A stretch of DNA of 48,694 nt, taken from positions 1 through 48,694 of the IMG/VR virus record IMGVR_UViG_3300046167_000269. One strand, given 5' to 3'. Below, piece by piece: positions 25,988 through 35,771 of this stretch. Position 1 is the first letter of the stretch. Every line of letters starts with the position of its first letter. Source of the DNA: a virus. Below the pieces are notes generated by a model. It made no database searches. It saw only the letters and a list, made by a program, of their open reading frames with translations, and had not been told where the DNA came from. The translations under genes were made by a program, and so were the position numbers.

Positions 25988-27783
25988 TGGCTACACCAGT
26001 TGACACACTTATAGTTGAAATTAAAGCGGAGACAGCAAAACTACGTAAAGGTTTAGATCAAGTAAATAAAAAACTTGATCAGACTAATGTAAAAGCAAAA
26101 TCTTCAGTAATGACATTTGGCAATTTAGCTAAAGTTTTTGCTGCTATTGGATTTGCAAGAGTAGGTGCTGAGATTGTTAATACTTCAAGACAGTTTCAAG
26201 ATTTAGAAGCCACATTAAAAGCAATTACAGGTTCAGCAGAGGGCGCTGCACTAAGCATGGATATGGTGCGAAAGTTTACACAAGGCACAACATTTCAGTT
26301 ACAAAATGTTGCTTCAGCCTTCACGACATTGCTTAATGCAGGCATAGCGCCAACAGAGGATGTTTTAACAGATTTTGGTAATTTAGCTGCAGGTGCAGGT
26401 AAGGATATTACACAGCTTGCCCAAGCTATTTTCAATGCAACAACTGGTGAAATGGAAATGTTAAAACAGTTTGGTGTAATAGCTAGGGTTGAAGGAGATC
26501 AACTAGCAGTTACTTTTAGAGGTAATACAAAAAAAATTGGTAGAGATGCAGACTCAATTGTTGAGCATTTAAGAGGTATATCACAAGATGCTTTTTCTAC
26601 AGCATTAGAAGAAAGATTAAACACTGTATCAGGTGCTTTTTCTAATTTACTTGATGGTGTAGCTGAACTTTTTAATGCCATTGGTGAAAGCGGTTTAAAT
26701 GAAGTTTTAACAAGAACAGCCAAAAAACTAATAGATATTGCAAATGCTGCAAAACCAGTAGGCGAAGCAATTGGTAGCGGTTTGCTTAAAGCATTTAATC
26801 TTTTGCGAAATGTCTTAAGAGCAGTACAAGCAAACATGAATACATTAATGGTAATTCTTGCTTTATTTGCAACAAGACAAGCAGCTCTAGGTGCTACTTT
26901 GCTTTTATCTAAGGCAATGCTAGCTTTATCAAAATCAATAGCTATGGCTAGAGCAGCAATGTTATTGCTTTCTAGAAATCCTTTGTTTACCGTATTAATT
27001 CTTGCTACAGCAGGTGTTGGTATGTTTACTGATAAGATTGATGAATTAGCAGATAAAGCTAAAAAATTGGCTAATTCTTTTGGTATGAAAATGGGTTTTT
27101 TTGAGCCTGATAACTTAGATGATACCAATAAAAGCGTAGATGAAATGAATCAACAGATACAAGATATGGTAGATGCAATGGGAAGTGATTTAGACCCTGC
27201 ATTAAAAGGTTCTGAAATAGCTTTAGGTGATATGAGAGAAGCTGTTATTAATTCATCAAACGCATTTACAACAGAATTTGTTGATTCTCTATTAGAAGGA
27301 GAGAGCGCATTAGATAGTTTTAAAAACTTTGCAAGAAACATAGTTTCACAAATTATTGCAATTTTTATGCAAATGGCTGTTGTTAATAAAATTTTAAACG
27401 CTGTTTTTAATTTGCAAGGCACTAATCGTTTAAGTGAAATTAATTTAAACAACCCTGATGTTAGCAATATAGCTGACTCTTTTTCAGCAGGTGGCGGTAC
27501 TATACAAGGCGGTAAAGTTGCAATGGTAGGTGAGCGTGGTCCTGAATTATTTATACCCAATACTGGTGGAACAATTTTAAATAACATGAATACTAAAAAT
27601 GCTATGGGCGGTGGCGCACCTATCATAATAAATCAATCTGTCAACTTTGCTACTGGTGTTGTTCCTACGGTTAGAGCAGAGGTTACAAAAATGATGCCAC
27701 AGATAGCAGATGTAACTAAAGGTGCTGTAGCTGAAGCTGCAATGCGTGGTGGTAATTTTAGGAGAGCATTACAGGGTGGCTAA
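25987..27783 (+). CDS. Tape measure protein
   Basis: Sets tail length and is ejected during infection. Residues 1-60 are helical with VEIKAETAKLRKGLDQVNKK, residues about 75-240 match the conserved tape measure core (LEATLKAITGSAEGAALSMD, FTTLLNAGIAPTEDVL), residues about 275-345 contain hydrophobic membrane-like helices, and the end carries GERGPELFIPNTGG, a common motif. At 598 residues it predicts a tail of roughly 90 nm by the usual 0.15 nm per residue rule. Confidence 0.93.
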   Translation: MATPVDTLIVEIKAETAKLRKGLDQVNKKLDQTNVKAKSSVMTFGNLAKVFAAIGFARVGAEIVNTSRQFQDLEATLKAITGSAEGAALSMDMVRKFTQGTTFQLQNVASAFTTLLNAGIAPTEDVLTDFGNLAAGAGKDITQLAQAIFNATTGEMEMLKQFGVIARVEGDQLAVTFRGNTKKIGRDADSIVEHLRGISQDAFSTALEERLNTVSGAFSNLLDGVAELFNAIGESGLNEVLTRTAKKLIDIANAAKPVGEAIGSGLLKAFNLLRNVLRAVQANMNTLMVILALFATRQAALGATLLLSKAMLALSKSIAMARAAMLLLSRNPLFTVLILATAGVGMFTDKIDELADKAKKLANSFGMKMGFFEPDNLDDTNKSVDEMNQQIQDMVDAMGSDLDPALKGSEIALGDMREAVINSSNAFTTEFVDSLLEGESALDSFKNFARNIVSQIIAIFMQMAVVNKILNAVFNLQGTNRLSEINLNNPDVSNIADSFSAGGGTIQGGKVAMVGERGPELFIPNTGGTILNNMNTKNAMGGGAPIIINQSVNFATGVVPTVRAEVTKMMPQIADVTKGAVAEAAMRGGNFRRALQGG

Positions 27784-28645
27784 ATTAATATCAATGCCAG
27801 CAAGTCCAAACTTCATTACAAGCAACTGGTCGCTTGTAAGAACAGTTGGAATTACAACAAGTCCTTTTACTGGAAAAACAAAAACACAAGAATTTGACGG
27901 TGTCTATTGGACAGCAGAAGTATCTTTACCGCCCATGCGTAGATCACAAGCAGTTGAATGGCAGTCTTTTCTTTTGGAACTAAATGGTACGGTAAACCAC
28001 TTTAAGTTTGCTGACCCTGATGCACTCACAAACACAGGAACATATAGCACAGGACACCTAACATCTGAACTAAGAACAAACAGTAGTTCGGTAACGCTTT
28101 CTTTTAGTGGCTCAACAATAACAGCAGGTGCTTCTACTTTTGGAAGTGCAAAGGTTGGTGATTTTATAGTTGTTACTGGAGCAACAAATGAAGATAACAA
28201 CGGTACACATAAAATTACAACAGTAACAAGTGCAACAGTGGTCGTAACAACAAGCACATTCACAACAGAATCAAACACGGCAAGTTGCAAGGTTAGAACC
28301 AATGTCAAGGGTGCTACTGGATTATCGCTTCTCGCTTCCACAAACGCTGCTAGTGGCACTATTAAGAAAGGAGACTACTTACAGATACAATCGGCTGCAA
28401 ACACCACAGCAACGCCCACACAATTAGTTATGGTTACGGAAGATGCAACGGCTACGGCTGACGGTGCAAAAGATTTCTATGGTGTCGCTATACAACCCAA
28501 GCTAAGATCAGACCTAGCAACAGGACATTACGCAGTATTCACAAACCCAAAAGGGACATTTAGGCTCATATCTAATGAGGTTAGTTGGTCAGCAGACCGA
28601 ATATCCAATTACGGCATTAGTTTTTCTTGTATTGAGGTAATTTAA
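27776..28645 (+). CDS. Putative distal tail protein
   Basis: Ring protein at the tail tip. Its N-terminus resembles siphophage distal tail proteins: NWSLVRTVGITTSPFTGK followed by VSLPPMRRSQAVEWQSFLLE and FKFADPDAL. Residues about 90-200 form a Thr/Ser-rich inserted domain, and the ending ISNYGISFSCIEVI is typical. I choose GTG 27776, 11 bases after AGGAGA inside the tape measure gene. Confidence 0.75.
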   Translation: MAKLISMPASPNFITSNWSLVRTVGITTSPFTGKTKTQEFDGVYWTAEVSLPPMRRSQAVEWQSFLLELNGTVNHFKFADPDALTNTGTYSTGHLTSELRTNSSSVTLSFSGSTITAGASTFGSAKVGDFIVVTGATNEDNNGTHKITTVTSATVVVTTSTFTTESNTASCKVRTNVKGATGLSLLASTNAASGTIKKGDYLQIQSAANTTATPTQLVMVTEDATATADGAKDFYGVAIQPKLRSDLATGHYAVFTNPKGTFRLISNEVSWSADRISNYGISFSCIEVI

Positions 28646-29286
28646 TGGCTACTAGGCAAGGTTTAGATAGTTCTATCGTAAATCGTCTAGGCGCAGATGA
28701 ACAAGCCTTATTCTTTGCAGTCAAAGCAGAGTTTGATACTGATGATATTCTTGTATGGTCAGGTATAGATGATCTTGTCATAGGCTCAGATACATACACT
28801 GGTGCAGGAACATTATTAAGCGTAAGTAACTCAGAAGATAATTTAGAACTTAAATCTAATGGTCTTGTTGTTGCTCTATCAGGAATGGACACGACAGTTG
28901 TTAATTACGCACTCACAGAAAACTATCAAAACAGACCTATTACTATTTTTATGGGTTATGTTATGGGTGGTACAAATGAGGTAGCAGGGACTCTTACTTT
29001 GTTTAAAGGTAGAATGACTAGCCTTGTCATAAACGATACGCCTGAAGGCTCTACAGTGACCGTAGATGCGGAAAATAGGTTGGTAGACCTAGATAGACCG
29101 TCTAATCTTAGATACACAAAAGAATCACAAAACTTTTTATTTTCAGGCGACACAGGTTTTAACCGTGTTTCATCCTTGCAAGACAAACAAATAAACTGGG
29201 GCAAAACATCTAGTAGCGGTGGCGGTGGTGGTGGATCAATTGGTGAAGATGAATACAATCAAAGTTATAGAAATCAAAGAAGATGA
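28645..29286 (+). CDS. Tail tip/hub protein, DUF2163-like
   Basis: Resembles the DUF2163 tail proteins of gene transfer agents and YuA-like phages: FFAVKAEFDTDDILVWSGID, YTGAGTLLSVSNSED, GLVVALSGMDTT and ENRLVDLDRPSNLRYTKESQ. The last 25 residues contain a run of Gly and a charged tail. Start overlaps the previous stop (TAATGG). Confidence 0.75.
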   Translation: MATRQGLDSSIVNRLGADEQALFFAVKAEFDTDDILVWSGIDDLVIGSDTYTGAGTLLSVSNSEDNLELKSNGLVVALSGMDTTVVNYALTENYQNRPITIFMGYVMGGTNEVAGTLTLFKGRMTSLVINDTPEGSTVTVDAENRLVDLDRPSNLRYTKESQNFLFSGDTGFNRVSSLQDKQINWGKTSSSGGGGGGSIGEDEYNQSYRNQRR

Positions 29287-29699
29287 AAAAACGACTTAAT
29301 TGGGAACCTATGTTTCACGACTTTGTAAAACATAATAATTACCCTTTTGTATGGGGGCAAAACGATTGTTGCAAGTTTAGCAATGCAGTCATAAAGCAAA
29401 TTACTGGTGAAGATTTAATACCTAAAAAATTGGATTGGGATGACGAAGAAAGCGCCATGAAAGCCATTGCATCTTATGGTGGTGATTTAGAAACAAGCAT
29501 AGAGAAAGCCTGCAATGCAAAGGGCGTAGGTGAGATTGATAAAGCATTTATGACTTGTGGCGATCTTGTTGTTTATGAACAAAGTCAAGGGTCTTATTTG
29601 GTTGGTATGTGCAATGGTTTTGGAATACTAACACCTACAGATAATGGTATAGGCGTGGTTGATTGTGATTTAGCTTATAGAGTTTGGAGATTTGATTAA
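29283..29699 (+). CDS. DUF6950 / NlpC-P60-like tail peptidase
   Basis: Likely cell-wall peptidase of the tail tip, at the position of the NlpC/P60 gene in gene-transfer-agent clusters. PFVWGQNDCCKFSNAVIKQI holds the proposed catalytic Cys, and the strand CGDLVVYEQSQGSYLVGMCN holds the later core; a canonical catalytic His is not obvious, so activity is uncertain. ATGA overlap with both flanking genes. Confidence 0.7.
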   Translation: MKKRLNWEPMFHDFVKHNNYPFVWGQNDCCKFSNAVIKQITGEDLIPKKLDWDDEESAMKAIASYGGDLETSIEKACNAKGVGEIDKAFMTCGDLVVYEQSQGSYLVGMCNGFGILTPTDNGIGVVDCDLAYRVWRFD

Positions 29700-32600
29700 T
29701 GGCTAAACAAATAAAAGCTGCGGTAATCACTGCATTAATTGTAATTACAGCAGGTGCTCTTGTTGTTGCAACAGGGCTTACAAGTCTTACGATGGCAACA
29801 GTATATTCCTCTGCTCTTTTTTCAGGCGCTACGACACTTGTAGCAAGCGTAATAGGCAAGATGACCTCAAAAGGTGTAGAAGCATCTCAAGCTAATTTTG
29901 GCAATAAGTTTGCAACTCGTGCGCCATTAGCACCAAGGCAAATTATTTATGGTGAATGCCGCGTAGGCGGTACAATCGTTCATATTGAAACAGCAGGCGT
30001 AGATAATCATATGTTACATATGATAGTGGCAATCGCAGGGCATGAAATAGAATCTATTGAAACAGTTAGGCTAAATGATGTTAATTTAACATCTACAACT
30101 AGCACTATTAACGGACAAACAGTTCATACCGCAACAAATTCAGAGTATACGAATACTGAAAATGGTAATTCATTTACAGATGGCAGATTAATTCGTTTTA
30201 CCAAACATCTTGGCGCAGACGATCAAACTGCTGACAATTTTGCAATACAATCATTAGCAGGTACAAGTGCATCTATTACAAGCACTGATAGATTTAGGGG
30301 TGTTGCTTATGTTTATATGCAAATGGTATTTGATGCAGAGAAGTTTGGTGGTGGTATGCCTGCAACATCATTTGTAGTTAAAGGAAAAAATGTTTACGAC
30401 CCAAGAACAGGTGCAAACGCTACAACAGACTTGCAAAGATCAAATCCCGCATTAATTATTAGAGACTACTTAACAGATACACAATATGGGTTAAAAGCCA
30501 AGGCATCAGAAATTAATGATACGACTAATGCAGGTGGTATAGCTTCTGCTGCTAACACTTGTGATCAACAAGTTACGCTAGCTGATGGCTCTACACAAGA
30601 AAGAAGATATACAGCAAATGGTTTTACTAATTTTAGCGCAAATGGTAATGGTGTTTTAGAGTCTGTTTTAAGCTCTATGGCAGGCAAGATGTCATATGTA
30701 AACGGTGAGTTCACAGTTTTTGCAGGCGCATCACAAACACCTAGTCTTACAATAACAGATGATGAGTTATTAGCGCCTATCGCAGTATCTACAAATGCAA
30801 CAAGTGGCGATTTATATAATTCAATAAAACCAATATATGTTGATGCATCACTGAATTATATATCTACAGATGCAGAGGTTTATCAAGACTCAACATTTTT
30901 GAATGCTGATACGCCTAGCGGAGAAAGCACAGCAAACTATGTAAAACAAATGGAAACACAATTACCTTTTACTGTAACAGACACCATGGCTCAAAGATTA
31001 GGGCGCATAGCGTTAAAAAGTCAAAGACAGACAACTTCTTTATCGGTATTAGTAAGTTTGCAGTTTATGCGATGTCAACCTAATGATTGGGTATATCTGA
31101 CAAATGAAAGGTTAAATTACAATCAAAAAACATTTGAAGTTCTGTCTACTAATATGGAAGTTATACAAGATGGTGATGTGCCAGTTATAGCAACTAGATT
31201 AGAACTTAAAGAAGTAGAAGCATCCGTATTTAACTTTGCAACTAATGACTACACCACAGGTCAAGCAGAAGGCTCTAATGTGTCAACAGGTGATTACAGT
31301 GTAACAGCACCAACAAACCTTTCTCTATCACAACAGAACGCTATTGACGGCACGACCAGTAAGGTAGACATACTAGTTAACTGGACTAACAATGCCAGTG
31401 ATAAAGTAACGCTTACAGAGATAACTTATAAGCTAAACGGTGATTCTAACTACACATCCGACTTTACAGCAGGCAAGGGCGTAACAAAGGCATCTATTCC
31501 TAATGTGGTGGTGGGTAGCACCTACAATGTAAAGATTAGACATATAGATGTTAATGGTGTGGCTAGTGCTTATACTAGCGCAGTTAATATCACAATTGCT
31601 GCAGCTTCTTCTGCACCAGCAACACCTTCAAACCTATCTGCATCAGCAAGTAAAGGGCAAATACTTGTTTCTTGGACTAACCCTAACAATACTGATTTAA
31701 GAGCAGTAAAGGTATACAGGAAAACATCAAATAGCACACCAACTGATGATACAAACTTAGTAGATACCCTTGCAGGTGAGCCTAACGCAGTAACAACAAC
31801 CGTCTTTGGTGATCAAGATGGTCTTACAGCAGGAACAACTTACTATTTTTGGGTAAGAGCAATCAATCATTCAGGACAGCACTCAAGTTTTAGCAGTTCA
31901 GTAAATGGTAACTTTGCTGCAGCAGGTATTGCTGACGGTTCTATTACGACCCTTAAACTTGCAGCAGAAGCGGTTACAAATGCCAAGATAGCAGTTGCAG
32001 CCATACAAGGAGATGTGATTGCAGCAGGTGCAATTACAGAAGCTAAACTTGGAACTGATGCGGTTACTTCAGCTAAGATTGCAGACAACGCAGTTACATC
32101 AGCAAGAATAGCTGCAGATGCAGTAACTACTGCAAAAATAGCAGACGATGCCGTAACCAACGCACTCATAGCCACAGATGCAGTTAACCAAGACTCTATT
32201 GCAGCAAACGCAGTAACAGCTACACAGATAGTAGCAGGAACTATTACCGCTAGTGAAATTGCATCAAACGCTATAACTACAGCAAAGATAAATGCAGGCG
32301 CTATTACTGCAGCTAAGATAGGTACAGGTGAAATAACAGCAACGCAAATAGCATCAAACACAATCACTGCAAGTCAAATAGCAGCAGATGCGATAGGTGT
32401 AAGTGAATTAGCTGCAAACTCAGTAACAGCCGCAGCAATTGTAGCAAATACAATTACGGCATCAGAAATAGCTACAAATACAATTACAGCAACACAAATT
32501 GCTGCAGGTGCAATAGCGACAGATGAATTGGCAGCAGATGCAGTAACGGCAGCAAAGATCACAGCAGGAACTATTACAGCTACAGAGATAGCAAGTAATA

Positions 32601-33088
32601 CTATTACTGGTACGCAAATAAATGTAGACACCTTAAATGTAAAACATTTTGCCGATGTAAGCGCAGATATAATTAATCAAACATCAGGCACAGTTCCTTT
32701 GGCTGTATACAACAGCGCAAATCAGTTTGACGGTAGTTTTCCAGGCGACCAAGAAAATAACACTGAGACTACTTTCTTACCAATAACAGTTGCCAATGTA
32801 AGAAACGGTGCAACCTATCAAGTTCTTTACAGTGCCGTATTAGGAGATACAAGACAGGGAAAAATACAGTATTGCTTTAACTCTAGTTTTTCAAGTGGTG
32901 TTACAACCCTTTCACCAGTTGTATCATCTGATGCAGGTACATTTAGGACTTATGTGTTTATGTGGCAGGGAACAATATCAGGAATGTCTAGTTCACAAGA
33001 AACAGTTTATTGGAGAATCAATTGGATAGGCGGAACGCACAACAGTACATATCAAAGTATGTATGTGTACATAGATAACACCACATAA
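29699..33088 (+). CDS. Tail hub / central fibre protein with FN3 domains and AVT-IA repeats
   Basis: Large host-contact protein in the position of lambda J and GTA hub. The N-terminus has hydrophobic helices (about residues 8-60), residues about 75-520 form the hub, and residues about 530-730 hold two fibronectin type III domains (LSLSQQNAIDG, PSNLSASASKGQILVSWTNP). Residues about 740-985 repeat AVTxAKIAxxAIT more than ten times, predicted to form an elongated fibre stalk, and a tip domain ends the protein. Confidence 0.88.
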   Translation: MAKQIKAAVITALIVITAGALVVATGLTSLTMATVYSSALFSGATTLVASVIGKMTSKGVEASQANFGNKFATRAPLAPRQIIYGECRVGGTIVHIETAGVDNHMLHMIVAIAGHEIESIETVRLNDVNLTSTTSTINGQTVHTATNSEYTNTENGNSFTDGRLIRFTKHLGADDQTADNFAIQSLAGTSASITSTDRFRGVAYVYMQMVFDAEKFGGGMPATSFVVKGKNVYDPRTGANATTDLQRSNPALIIRDYLTDTQYGLKAKASEINDTTNAGGIASAANTCDQQVTLADGSTQERRYTANGFTNFSANGNGVLESVLSSMAGKMSYVNGEFTVFAGASQTPSLTITDDELLAPIAVSTNATSGDLYNSIKPIYVDASLNYISTDAEVYQDSTFLNADTPSGESTANYVKQMETQLPFTVTDTMAQRLGRIALKSQRQTTSLSVLVSLQFMRCQPNDWVYLTNERLNYNQKTFEVLSTNMEVIQDGDVPVIATRLELKEVEASVFNFATNDYTTGQAEGSNVSTGDYSVTAPTNLSLSQQNAIDGTTSKVDILVNWTNNASDKVTLTEITYKLNGDSNYTSDFTAGKGVTKASIPNVVVGSTYNVKIRHIDVNGVASAYTSAVNITIAAASSAPATPSNLSASASKGQILVSWTNPNNTDLRAVKVYRKTSNSTPTDDTNLVDTLAGEPNAVTTTVFGDQDGLTAGTTYYFWVRAINHSGQHSSFSSSVNGNFAAAGIADGSITTLKLAAEAVTNAKIAVAAIQGDVIAAGAITEAKLGTDAVTSAKIADNAVTSARIAADAVTTAKIADDAVTNALIATDAVNQDSIAANAVTATQIVAGTITASEIASNAITTAKINAGAITAAKIGTGEITATQIASNTITASQIAADAIGVSELAANSVTAAAIVANTITASEIATNTITATQIAAGAIATDELAADAVTAAKITAGTITATEIASNTITGTQINVDTLNVKHFADVSADIINQTSGTVPLAVYNSANQFDGSFPGDQENNTETTFLPITVANVRNGATYQVLYSAVLGDTRQGKIQYCFNSSFSSGVTTLSPVVSSDAGTFRTYVFMWQGTISGMSSSQETVYWRINWIGGTHNSTYQSMYVYIDNTT

Positions 33089-33090
33089 GC

Positions 33091-33462
33091 ATGAAACATT
33101 ATTCAATCTACAATCTAACAACAGGATTAATTCATACACAAGGTCAATCATCTTTAGATGATATAACCGATATTGTTTTAAACAGTGGAGATGGTATTTT
33201 AGAGGGCGAACACGACAGAGCAACGCAAAAAATAGTTGACGGTGTTGCTGTAAGTCATACGCCTGACATTTGGATAAAACTTAGAAGAAGTAGAAACTTT
33301 TTATTGACGGAATCAGACTGGACACAAGTAGCAGACACACCCTTAACAGATTCAAAAAAAGCAGAATGGGCAACTTATAGACAAACATTAAGAGACTTAC
33401 CTGCGAATAACACAAGTGCAACATCTATTGATGATGTTACATTTCCAACACCACCATCATAG
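33091..33462 (+). CDS. Tail fibre assembly chaperone-like protein (123 aa)
   Basis: The C-terminus matches the phage tail assembly chaperone family that follows fibre genes: IKLRRSRNFLLTESDWTQ, then WATYRQTLRDLP and DVTFPTPP. The N-terminal half (MKHYSIYNLTTGLI) is a family-like leader. It lies two bases after the hub stop, suggesting it folds the hub's fibre region. Confidence 0.85.
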   Translation: MKHYSIYNLTTGLIHTQGQSSLDDITDIVLNSGDGILEGEHDRATQKIVDGVAVSHTPDIWIKLRRSRNFLLTESDWTQVADTPLTDSKKAEWATYRQTLRDLPANNTSATSIDDVTFPTPPS

Positions 33463-33471
33463 GAGTAGATT

Positions 33472-33858
33472 ATGCAACAAGACGGAAGATTTAGCGGAGA
33501 CATGGATAGAAACGAAGTAGAGATGGATTTGCAAAAGTTCATGGCTATGATAGAGGAGATCGGTCAGCTTAAAGATAAGATAAGGGAACTAGAAGATGCA
33601 ACCAATGTTAATCCTTGGCAAAAGGTTATACATCTAGCAAGGGCAGTGGACTCATGGCGCATATTCCCTAGAATCTTTGTAGTGGTTTACATCTATCTTA
33701 TGTATGAATCAGTCATATGGTTTATGAACCTACCTGAGCCTAACCTAGAGCAATCAGCACTGGTATCTGTAGTAGTGGGTGCTATGGGTGTTGTATTTGG
33801 TGTTTATTCAGGTAAGTCAGGACAAAGCAAAGGCTTCAAGGGTGAAGAAGATAAGTAA
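33472..33858 (+). CDS. Holin-like membrane protein (128 aa)
   Basis: Residues 20-45 are helical and charged, followed by two hydrophobic segments (about 69-86, FVVVYIYLMYESVIWF, and about 97-114, ALVSVVVGAMGVVFGVY) and a Lys-rich C-terminus. This two-helix form with a basic tail resembles class II holins and a marine phage membrane family. Position ahead of spanins and endolysin supports a lysis role, which remains inferred. Ribosome binding site AGGAG. Confidence 0.6.
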   Translation: MQQDGRFSGDMDRNEVEMDLQKFMAMIEEIGQLKDKIRELEDATNVNPWQKVIHLARAVDSWRIFPRIFVVVYIYLMYESVIWFMNLPEPNLEQSALVSVVVGAMGVVFGVYSGKSGQSKGFKGEEDK

Positions 33859-33866
33859 AAATTCAC

Positions 33867-34160
33867 ATGGATGCCTTTACATTAATTGAAGATGTAGGGT
33901 TGCCTATAGCCAGTGGCTTGGTTATGGGTTATTTTATATTCCTAATCATGCAACAGATGATGAACGGTTTAGTCAACAAGATTAAGACCGTAGAGGGCAT
34001 TGCAAAGATGCTTATTACTAGGGCATCAATAATGAACAACGACATGATACGAATTGATACAAGCGTGTCTAGTGCCTTGAATTTGCCACCTGACCTAGAT
34101 CGTATCGCAAGAGCAGAAAACTTTGTAGAGGACGGCAAGATAGATGCTAGGCGTGATTAA
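33867..34160 (+). CDS. Small membrane protein A of a tandem pair (97 aa)
   Basis: One N-terminal hydrophobic helix (about residues 11-30, GLPIASGLVMGYFIFLIM) is followed by an amphipathic helix and MNNDMIRIDTSVSSAL, a form close to DQDMIRLQQKVNTVL in the next gene. The two are probably distant paralogues. Function unknown; a holin or antiholin role is possible. Stop overlaps the next start. Confidence 0.6.
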   Translation: MDAFTLIEDVGLPIASGLVMGYFIFLIMQQMMNGLVNKIKTVEGIAKMLITRASIMNNDMIRIDTSVSSALNLPPDLDRIARAENFVEDGKIDARRD

Positions 34161-34402
34161 TGGATATAGTCGCACTAATAGATAAGTTTGGTTTTACAAC
34201 AGTCATGGTCGTTGGCTTGGGCTATTTTGTGTATTATGTGTGGATAACTATAACCAAAACCATTGACCCTGCAGTAGCAGAAATGCAAAAGACTATCATT
34301 AGGCTTACTGATCAATTAAGGCTCTTAGATCAAGATATGATACGATTACAACAGAAGGTAAATACAGTTTTAAAATTAAAAGATGATGACGCTGATAATT
34401 GA
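34160..34402 (+). CDS. Small membrane protein B of a tandem pair (80 aa)
   Basis: Hydrophobic segment at about residues 12-32 (TTVMVVGLGYFVYYVWI), then a helix with TIIRLTDQLRLLDQDMIRLQ. Sequence layout parallels the preceding gene, suggesting duplication. It lies directly upstream of the csgF-like unit in the same transcription direction. Confidence 0.6.
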   Translation: MDIVALIDKFGFTTVMVVGLGYFVYYVWITITKTIDPAVAEMQKTIIRLTDQLRLLDQDMIRLQQKVNTVLKLKDDDADN

Positions 34403-34481
34403 TTTTTTTATTGATCTAACAATAATATTATTTTCAGTAGGTTTGATAATGTCATGGTTTGATGATAACCATCCTTTATGA
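34386..34481 (+). CDS. Possible 31-residue hydrophobic peptide
   Basis: An open frame from ATG 34386 to TGA 34481 encodes a single hydrophobic helix ending FDDNHPL. It overlaps the end of the preceding gene and its stop overlaps the csgF-like start (ATGA). No clear ribosome binding site, but the tight packing and membrane character suit a small lysis or leader peptide. Confidence 0.4.
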   Translation: MTLIIDFFIDLTIILFSVGLIMSWFDDNHPL

Positions 34482-34990
34482 AGAAAAGATTGACAAAACA
34501 AGAGAGAATAAAAGAAGAAGCAGTAAAGACTAGAATTGCTGTGTGGGCTTTTTTAATGGGTTGGATTTTAATTATTATAATTATCAGCGTAAATTTAAAT
34601 GCAGACGAAATGGTACATCAATTTAAGAGTCCTAGTTTTTCAGGTGTTGGAACATCAAGCCATTATCTGACTATAGAGAACCAACAGTTCAACAGGAAAC
34701 AGGCTATAGCTGATGAAATTAAAGCTTATCAAGATGATCTAGAGCGAGAAAAAAACAACACAACATTAGCAAGGTTTATAAGAAACCTAGAAAGCAGGAT
34801 TTATGCACAACTTAGCAGGCAGCTTGTTGACAATCTTTTTGGCGAAACACCAAGTGAGTCAGGGGTGCTTGAACTAGAGGGCAATACAATAGAATACAAT
34901 GTAGACGGAGACTTTATAACTCTTGTTATTACGGATAGCGATGGAAACACAACTGAAATCACTTTGCCTATTGGGAATTTTGCTTTCTAG
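34478..34990 (+). CDS. csgF: CsgF-like curli assembly protein
   Basis: In bacteria CsgF plugs the CsgG outer-membrane pore and couples curlin export to nucleation outside the cell. Here a basic N-terminus and a hydrophobic helix (residues 20-38) precede NADEMVHQFKSPSFSGVG (41-58); VHQFKSPSFSG parallels the conserved N-terminal TFQFRNPNFGG of E. coli CsgF, the CsgG-binding segment. The rest follows CsgF too: FIRNLESRIYAQLSRQLVDN, then YNVDGDFITLVITDSDGNTT before the end. It overlaps the csgG-like gene. Confidence 0.82.
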   Translation: MKKRLTKQERIKEEAVKTRIAVWAFLMGWILIIIIISVNLNADEMVHQFKSPSFSGVGTSSHYLTIENQQFNRKQAIADEIKAYQDDLEREKNNTTLARFIRNLESRIYAQLSRQLVDNLFGETPSESGVLELEGNTIEYNVDGDFITLVITDSDGNTTEITLPIGNFAF

Positions 34991-35771
34991 CTGTACCAAT
35001 TGGTCAATATTAAATAATTACATACCACCAGTTAGCTTAACCAAGCAGGCAGAAGTTGGAACTTTAATTAATAAAGAGCTTGCGAATATAGGCAAGCCTT
35101 TCATAAAACCAACGATAGCCGTATATCCTACAAGTTTTACAGATCAAACAGGACAACGCAGAAGTAATAGTTCATACGCATCTTTCTCAACAGCTATCAC
35201 ACAAGCACCTCATGCCTATTTAATTCGTGCCTTGAAACACGCTAGTGATGGTGAGTTCTTTGATGTGGTAGAAAGGGTTGGTTTGGATAATCTAACCAAA
35301 GAAAGACAACTTATAAGATCAACAAGAAAAGACTTCAAAGAAAGCAAAGATTTATTACCCTTAACTTTTGCAGGTTTGTTAATGGAAGGTGGTGTGATAG
35401 GATATGAAAGCAACATAAAGTCAGGTGGCTTGGGTGCTAGATATTTGGGCATAGGCTCAACCAAAGAGTACAGACAAGATATTGTTACCGTTTCTTTGCG
35501 TACCGTTTCTGTAAGTACAGGGAAAGTTTTGACTGAAGTGCTTACAACAAAATCAATCTTAAGTGTAGCAATCAGCCAAGATGCTTTCCGTTTTGTTTCT
35601 AATGATACTGAATTAGTAGAGATAGAAAATGGGATGGTAGAAAATGAATCTGTAAATATTGCACTACAAAATGCAATAGAAACAGCAGTCTTAGAAACCA
35701 TACAACTAGGTTTAAAGAAAAATTTATGGAGCATAATAGATGAAGAAATACTTAATGCTATTCGTGGTTAG
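34941..35771 (+). CDS. csgG: CsgG-like outer-membrane curli export pore (lipoprotein)
   Basis: CsgG forms a nonameric outer-membrane channel. The start at 34941 gives a lipoprotein signal with lipobox LLSSC (residues about 12-16 region). Then IPPVSLTKQAEVGTLINKEL, AVYPTSFTDQTGQRRSNSSY, RALKHASDGEFFDVVERVGL, LTKERQLIRSTR, LMEGGVIGYESNIKSGGLGA, ARYLGIG, YRQDIVTVSLRTVSVSTGKV follow the CsgG family in order, including the pore and periplasmic helices. Length of 276 residues equals E. coli CsgG closely. Overlaps both neighbours. Confidence 0.88.
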   Translation: METQLKSLCLLGILLSSCTNWSILNNYIPPVSLTKQAEVGTLINKELANIGKPFIKPTIAVYPTSFTDQTGQRRSNSSYASFSTAITQAPHAYLIRALKHASDGEFFDVVERVGLDNLTKERQLIRSTRKDFKESKDLLPLTFAGLLMEGGVIGYESNIKSGGLGARYLGIGSTKEYRQDIVTVSLRTVSVSTGKVLTEVLTTKSILSVAISQDAFRFVSNDTELVEIENGMVENESVNIALQNAIETAVLETIQLGLKKNLWSIIDEEILNAIRG

